Origin: Chlorokybus atmophyticus
Lineage: Eukaryota > Streptophyta > Chlorokybophyceae > Chlorokybales > Chlorokybaceae
Assembly (NCBI GenBank): GCA_009103225.1
Contig: RHPI01001715.1
Coordinates: 558,125 to 622,124 of the forward strand
Reading direction: 5' to 3'
Length of the DNA: 64,000 nucleotides
The notes below the pieces were generated by a model, which was not told where the DNA came from, made no database searches, and saw only the letters and a program-made list of their open reading frames with translations. This document shows positions 59,500-64,000 of this stretch, in pieces. The position numbers and the translations under genes were made by a program. The first letter of the stretch is position 1; the number at the start of each line of letters is the position of its first letter.

Positions 59500-60500
59500 A
59501 CAGTTCAGTATCCCCTCTCCGTAGCTGTGGTGGAGCATGCTTATGCGGACTCTGGTGATTGACAACATGCTACCTACTGCACATATCCATGTCTTGAGCG
59601 ACTGTAAACAGATATGGTTGCACGTGGCAAGCATGTGCATGGGGTTGCTCACATGTATTCACAGCCATAGCATCTGGTTTGATTTGATTTGAGCTTATAT
59701 ACAGCGCCGCACCCTGCACTTGCGCCTGGCAACTGCAGGTTTGAACTCAGCCTTGGGTGAACAACAACAACCCCCGCCGCACGGTGGCACACTCCCCTGA
59801 CACAGACGAGTGTAGCAACGGCAAACGCTGGCGCAGCACATACGCCACAGCCTTTGTTGAATTCGCAGTGCAACTTTTCTCTGATATTCGAGCGGTAGCG
59901 GTGGCAGACAAGGAGGCGAACAAGGAGCAGGAGAAGGAGGGCCTGCTGGGAAGCTGTGCTATGTGGGCGAAACAGACAAAGCCTGTGCTGCGCAGGCTGT
60001 TCACTGAAACGGATGGCGTGAGGTGAGGTGAGGTGTAGTGAGGTGAGGTGAGGTTGCGCTGCAATGGTTGACATCGAAACAGCGTGCACTTGGGTCAAAC
60101 AGTAGTATCAACCCAGTGGTTATTGTCGTCGCATGGTCACTGTATAAGACTGTTTCTGCTTTCAAGTTAAATTGTTTCTTTCCAATTTCCGGACTCCATG
60201 GCTGTCTGCACCCTGGCTGTCCGCAGATGTGTGGTGGCGGGCATGGCCTGTGAGCGCACAGGTGCGCTTATGTTTCTGTAGGTATGAGTGCAAGTGTATG
60301 TGTCACTGTGCAGCAAGCACGCGCATACGTACTTGTGGATGTGTGGATGTGCTTCCAGGCATGAATTGTGCATGTGCATGTGCGCGCGTGTGTCATGGCA
60401 TCGGTTTCATATACACCACGGGCTGACCAGGAACACCCTCCATCAACTTGCAAGCTCTCTCGGTGGCACATACACATCCCAATATCCGCAATTTTCGTGG
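59500..60500. repeat. Repeat segment downstream of RING copy B
   Basis: 59840-60110 matches 17600-17900 (same strand) and about 25030-25110 (reverse). 60180-60440 matches 18040-18330 and the reverse of 24590-24840. 59520-59590 matches the reverse of 25385-25465. A GGTGAGGTGAG minisatellite lies at 60018-60052. No gene that I would defend. Confidence 0.6.
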
Positions 60501-61636
60501 TCAAGAAAAATAGGCACGTCTATGTAAATTCTGCACTTGTTTGATCTCAAGTCGGCAGATGGGACACTCCCTGGCAGGCGTGCTAGTAATTCTCTCGCTG
60601 CACCTCCTGCAGGTGATGCAACGCCCGCATGGGTAGAACTCCACACTCCTCCTGACTTCCATGCATAATGTGCAGGTCATCCGGTCCTCCGTTGATGAAC
60701 ATGCCGTGTCTTGTAGGTGTTGCATGTTCGCGGGAGCTGTCTCGGCGATCTCCAACGGCCTCTGAGACACAAGTCTTGACCTTTCAGCCTGCAAATGCGC
60801 TGAAGTCAACTCCGACACCTGCTGCTGCTGCCTTAACTCGTTGATGGTACGCAAGTTGGAAGCCAATCGCTCCATGCGCGCGCGCTGCTCCTGCTGGACT
60901 CGCTCCGCATGTTGGTATGCGCTCACCAAGCAGTCGCGATCCAACTCGTTCAACAGCCCACACGCAGCTCAGCCCAGGTATCCACATTGCGAACGTGCTA
61001 ACGATAGCATGCAGAGCCTCCACATCCGAGCTTTGCCGTTTCTGCACATCTCTCCCCCACCTGATGACGCTGTACGACTGTGCATTGTGTGATGGACCCG
61101 CCTCCATAGTCACTCGGTTCTACGCCTGTAACAACGCGCAACAACAGCACGCATGCAAACATGAAAGTAATGGCTGCGGCCAGAGCATCCATCCGGCGAG
61201 GGGAACCCAACATCCACTGCCATATAACAAGTGCACCCGCACCCAACGCAATGCCCACAAAGAAGGCCCACTTAAAAAAACGCCGCCTCCATCACACTCG
61301 TCGCCGCCACTATCCATCCGCCATCAGCGCCATTTGCACATTCCATCTCGATGGCACATTCCATCTCACCCTAACTCTGGAGAACGACAATGGCAGCAGC
61401 CATATCAACGCCATGCAGAGATAGTGTCTCAACCCGCCCACATTACTGTAAGATAAGTTGGCGTAACGGAGTGTACGTGCGACCGCCATGTCCACTGGCA
61501 GTGCAAGACAGCAAAGCATGTTCATCTGAAGCCTTTGTTGCAAGTCTGTTCGCTTGAGAGGTACCCGTAATAAAGTCAACAACATGATCCAAGCCAGTGC
61601 TGCTCCACAGGACTTGTAATGCCATAGCTCCAGCAT
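60501..61636 (-). pseudogene. Polytopic membrane RING-finger gene, copy B, frameshifted
   Basis: Closest to copy A. The N-terminus is open from 61636 (MLELWHYKSCGAALAWIMLL) to about 61325 (WNVQMALMADG). It resumes in other frames as GIALGAGALVIWQWML (61258) and breaks again near 61050-61085, before HAIVSTFAMWIPGLSCVWAV. It lacks bases before NELDRDCLVSAYQHAE (60953) and then runs to the stop at 60501. At least three indels are needed to read through. In the RING the expected His is Arg (PCGRCITC). The other Cys ligands remain. Confidence 0.8.
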
Positions 61637-63056
61637 GGCCTCTACGGCTTCCTTCAAACTGCCCTAACGCATAGTGCAGGCCCTGATGGTGACAAGCAAC
61701 AATCTCCTGGAGCTTGACAAGAAGGACTAGGCAACCAACAGCTGCAATTTATTCAGTCCAAGCACCAGCTTAACGTCAAGCCCACCACATGACAAACACC
61801 CAGGTGCGGGAACGGGTTCAAGTACGCCAGCAAGTCCGCAAGCGGATCATGATCCGGACTGGAGGGTATAACCTCAATATTGTCATACTTTCTACGTCTG
61901 TGGTGAGTGCGAATGTTTCTATTTGCAAAACGTAATGTAAGACACTCAAAGCTGCAGCTGCCCATCAAGTAAGATATACCCTATCCTTGATGTCTTCATC
62001 CAGTTAGCCGTCGTTATCACGCAGCTGCGTGCGTCTAGCTCTGTTAGGATTGAGATATTAGCGCACTTCGTCAAACTTGACGGAGGTATGCCGACTGGTA
62101 GTCAATCACATCAGTCGCTAACGCTAGCAGCCAGAGTTACTACCAGTACCGGTAGCTTAATGCCTGCTGCTGTACATTGTCACTTCAGAACATAACATCA
62201 AGTCATATGTCTCGTCATCTGACTGTCAAGACCTTAACTGCTAAGTCGTGAATCAGGGTGACCGCAGTTCTCTTTGGTCGCGTGCGAAGTGACTCACACA
62301 TGACTTTGCATGCCACACGGTGCGAGGTGCGACGCGACATCACTGACATGGTGGTGAGCGGAGGTGTGTGAAGGGCGGCGGAGAGGCACGTCAGAGGCAC
62401 GGACCATGGCAGGTGGAGTCGTTGTGTGCCACACAGCTCCACCTGCAATGCCCCCCCCTCCCTCCCCTACATTGTGCCCTCAGGAAAAGGTGTGCACAGC
62501 GTACGCTGAGGCGAGACTGGAGCTCATGAGTGATTGTCGGCTAGTGGTAGCTGCTCGGTGCACCATATCCTCTCTGCTACTGCATCACTTCTGTTAGTGC
62601 TGTTGGTACTCTACCATCACTGCTATTCGTAGGACCAACTCCTCTCAGCCTGATTGACGACCTTTTGTAGACACCTGGTTGAGCAGTAGGTGTGATGTGC
62701 TTGTCAACACATGCACGCAAGAAATGTTGTCCTTCCCTCCTGCTATGCACTCAAGGAGCCAGCCAGCAGCTGTCAATTATTTGAGGACGCCCATATAGAC
62801 GATGGGTTCTCTTTGCACGCTATTTTGCGCTACTGCACCACATGCGCGCATGTGCACGTGCACACACATGGCATGTGTGCGCGTTCTCGCAGGGCAGCAG
62901 TTGCGTTGTGGGGAGCTAGCGCATAGCCCAATGGCATGTGCACGTGTGAGTGTATGTTTGTGTGTGGAGAGCATGCTCAACATATGCATAGCCATCCATC
63001 TGAATACTCGCATGATGTGTTCAAAAAAACATTCACACCCTTTCCATGTGCGACAG
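61637..63056. repeat. Inter-gene spacer of copy B
   Basis: Reverse-oriented relative of 21835-23412 and same-oriented relative of 19491-20960. Contains a hairpin at 62409-62446. The other three hairpins of copy A are not kept in recognisable form. No gene. Confidence 0.7.
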
Positions 63057-63733
63057 ATGGCGCAACACGCAGAGGCGTCGGATGTCGTTGATTTCTCAAT
63101 GAAACGTTCTGTGGGAGGTTGGTTACAAGCAGCACAATTCAGCCACAAGGCGCAGATACTCCACCACCTCCCTAAAGGCTTGCCGTACATTGAGACAGTC
63201 CTGGAAAAGGGCACCGCGCGGGACACATCTACCGCGATGCATGCCGATGAGGTGAATAGCGAGTGAAGTGAAACCTCGACGGCATAGAGGAGGTCCTCAA
63301 CCATGCTAAGGCCACCGAGGACCACGAGCTGCAGGCCAACGCTACGGAAGCCCTTGTGGTGCTTGACACCCTCAGGCTAGCGCTACGAGCAAAACAGAAC
63401 AGCATGACGCGTGACTCAGCAAGCTGGTCTCGCATTGGTCAATCCGCTGATGTTGGTGACGAGCGGACCCGGTAGGCTACAACCTCACATAACCTGCAGC
63501 CGAACAGCAAGCGCATGTGTACTAGCCACGCCCCCGCTGCACCAATATTTTCAGCTGTATCCATCAGGCCGCAGGTTGTCCCGTGCATCCCACCATACCA
63601 TCAAGATAATGCATCACCCAAGGAGGCACCCACCGAGCAATCAACTACTGATTCCGTCGCACTGACTGCCAGTCAGCACATTTCCAGCATGTTTGCTGCA
63701 GCCCTGGCAATGTATCTGACAGTCATAGCATAG
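63057..63733 (+). pseudogene. Tail-anchored coiled-coil protein X, copy B, broken
   Basis: Opens like copy A (MAQHAEAS, then GLPYIETVLEKGTARDTS) but reaches a TGA at 63264 where copy A has Trp. A base is missing soon after (near 63275), and a TAG follows near 63473. The C-terminal anchor (MFAAALAMYLTVIA) survives in another frame and ends at 63733. So both genes of copy B are dead while both genes of copy A are open. Confidence 0.72.
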
Positions 63734-64000
63734 GTGCATGAGGCGCACTACGTATGAAAGTCTCTTGTATACATTTGCACTATCATTGGCATGTCCTTGT
63801 GCGGGTTGACTGTGCCCTGGTATCTCAAGCCGCGGAAGTGATGGAGCACATGCAGGAGTGCACAATCCACACATCCTAGCTAGCCACTCTGTGTGCTGGT
63901 TCATCATCCAGCGTCCATGGGCTGGTAGATGTCGTTACTTGCTTCATCGATAGGGTTACCGTTGGGCAGCTGCTTTTCTGCGCGTGGAGAGGGGGGGAAG
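63734..64000. other. Window edge, no gene seen
   Basis: Beyond the X pseudogene, GTGCATGAGGC still resembles the flank of copy A (near 21140, reversed). The last bases end in a G run. Confidence 0.4.

Overview
The window is eukaryotic nuclear DNA, most likely from a flagellate green alga (Viridiplantae). Four things point there. Genes are split into many short exons with GT..AG introns, often rich in TG/CA tracts. One protein has an apparent plastid transit peptide. The histone deacetylase has the class II layout of plants. Two proteins (a WW/IQ protein of CEP164 type and a very large coiled-coil protein) look centriolar or ciliary. I saw no rRNA, CRISPR array or bacterial-type operon. I cannot name the species.

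Left part (0-15.7 kb). A RAVER-like three-RRM gene (minus, 3' end unresolved) and an HDAC fused to an AIG2/GGCT-like domain (plus) are transcribed divergently from a shared spacer. Then come an assembly gap, an HSPA12-like HSP70 relative on the minus strand broken by three frameshifts and a stop, a five-exon gene resembling plant GIL1/DUF641 proteins, and a nine-exon APH/CHK-type small-molecule kinase (minus).

Repeat-rich block (15.7-27.2 kb), with a distant relative at 58.3-63.7 kb. A two-gene unit is present in three diverged copies. One gene encodes a polytopic membrane protein ending in a coiled coil and a RING finger. The other, divergently transcribed, encodes a coiled-coil/Pro-rich protein with a C-terminal membrane tail. 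Only the copy at 21.15-24.54 kb has both genes intact. The copies at 18.4-20.96 kb and 60.5-63.7 kb have frameshifts, and both have lost the RING histidine. The spacer between the two genes carries several strong hairpins.

Middle part (27-39.5 kb). A decayed Cys-rich gene; a secreted protein gene of unknown family (minus, with an assembly gap); an AT-richer stretch with no convincing gene; a small gene with a faint SIAMESE-like motif, divergent from a complete galactokinase gene; and a plastid-targeted membrane protein gene (minus).

Right part (39.5-58 kb). A very large low-complexity coiled-coil gene (plus) with Asn/Gln/His microsatellites in its coding sequence; a 13-exon zinc finger-UBA-PUB gene (minus), divergent from a complete UBC13-type E2 gene (plus), so two ubiquitin-pathway genes share one spacer; and an eight-exon WW/IQ gene (minus).

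All exon models were built by eye from splice signals, codon phase and family knowledge. At least four introns appear to use GC..AG ends, and one can only be read with GA..AG ends.
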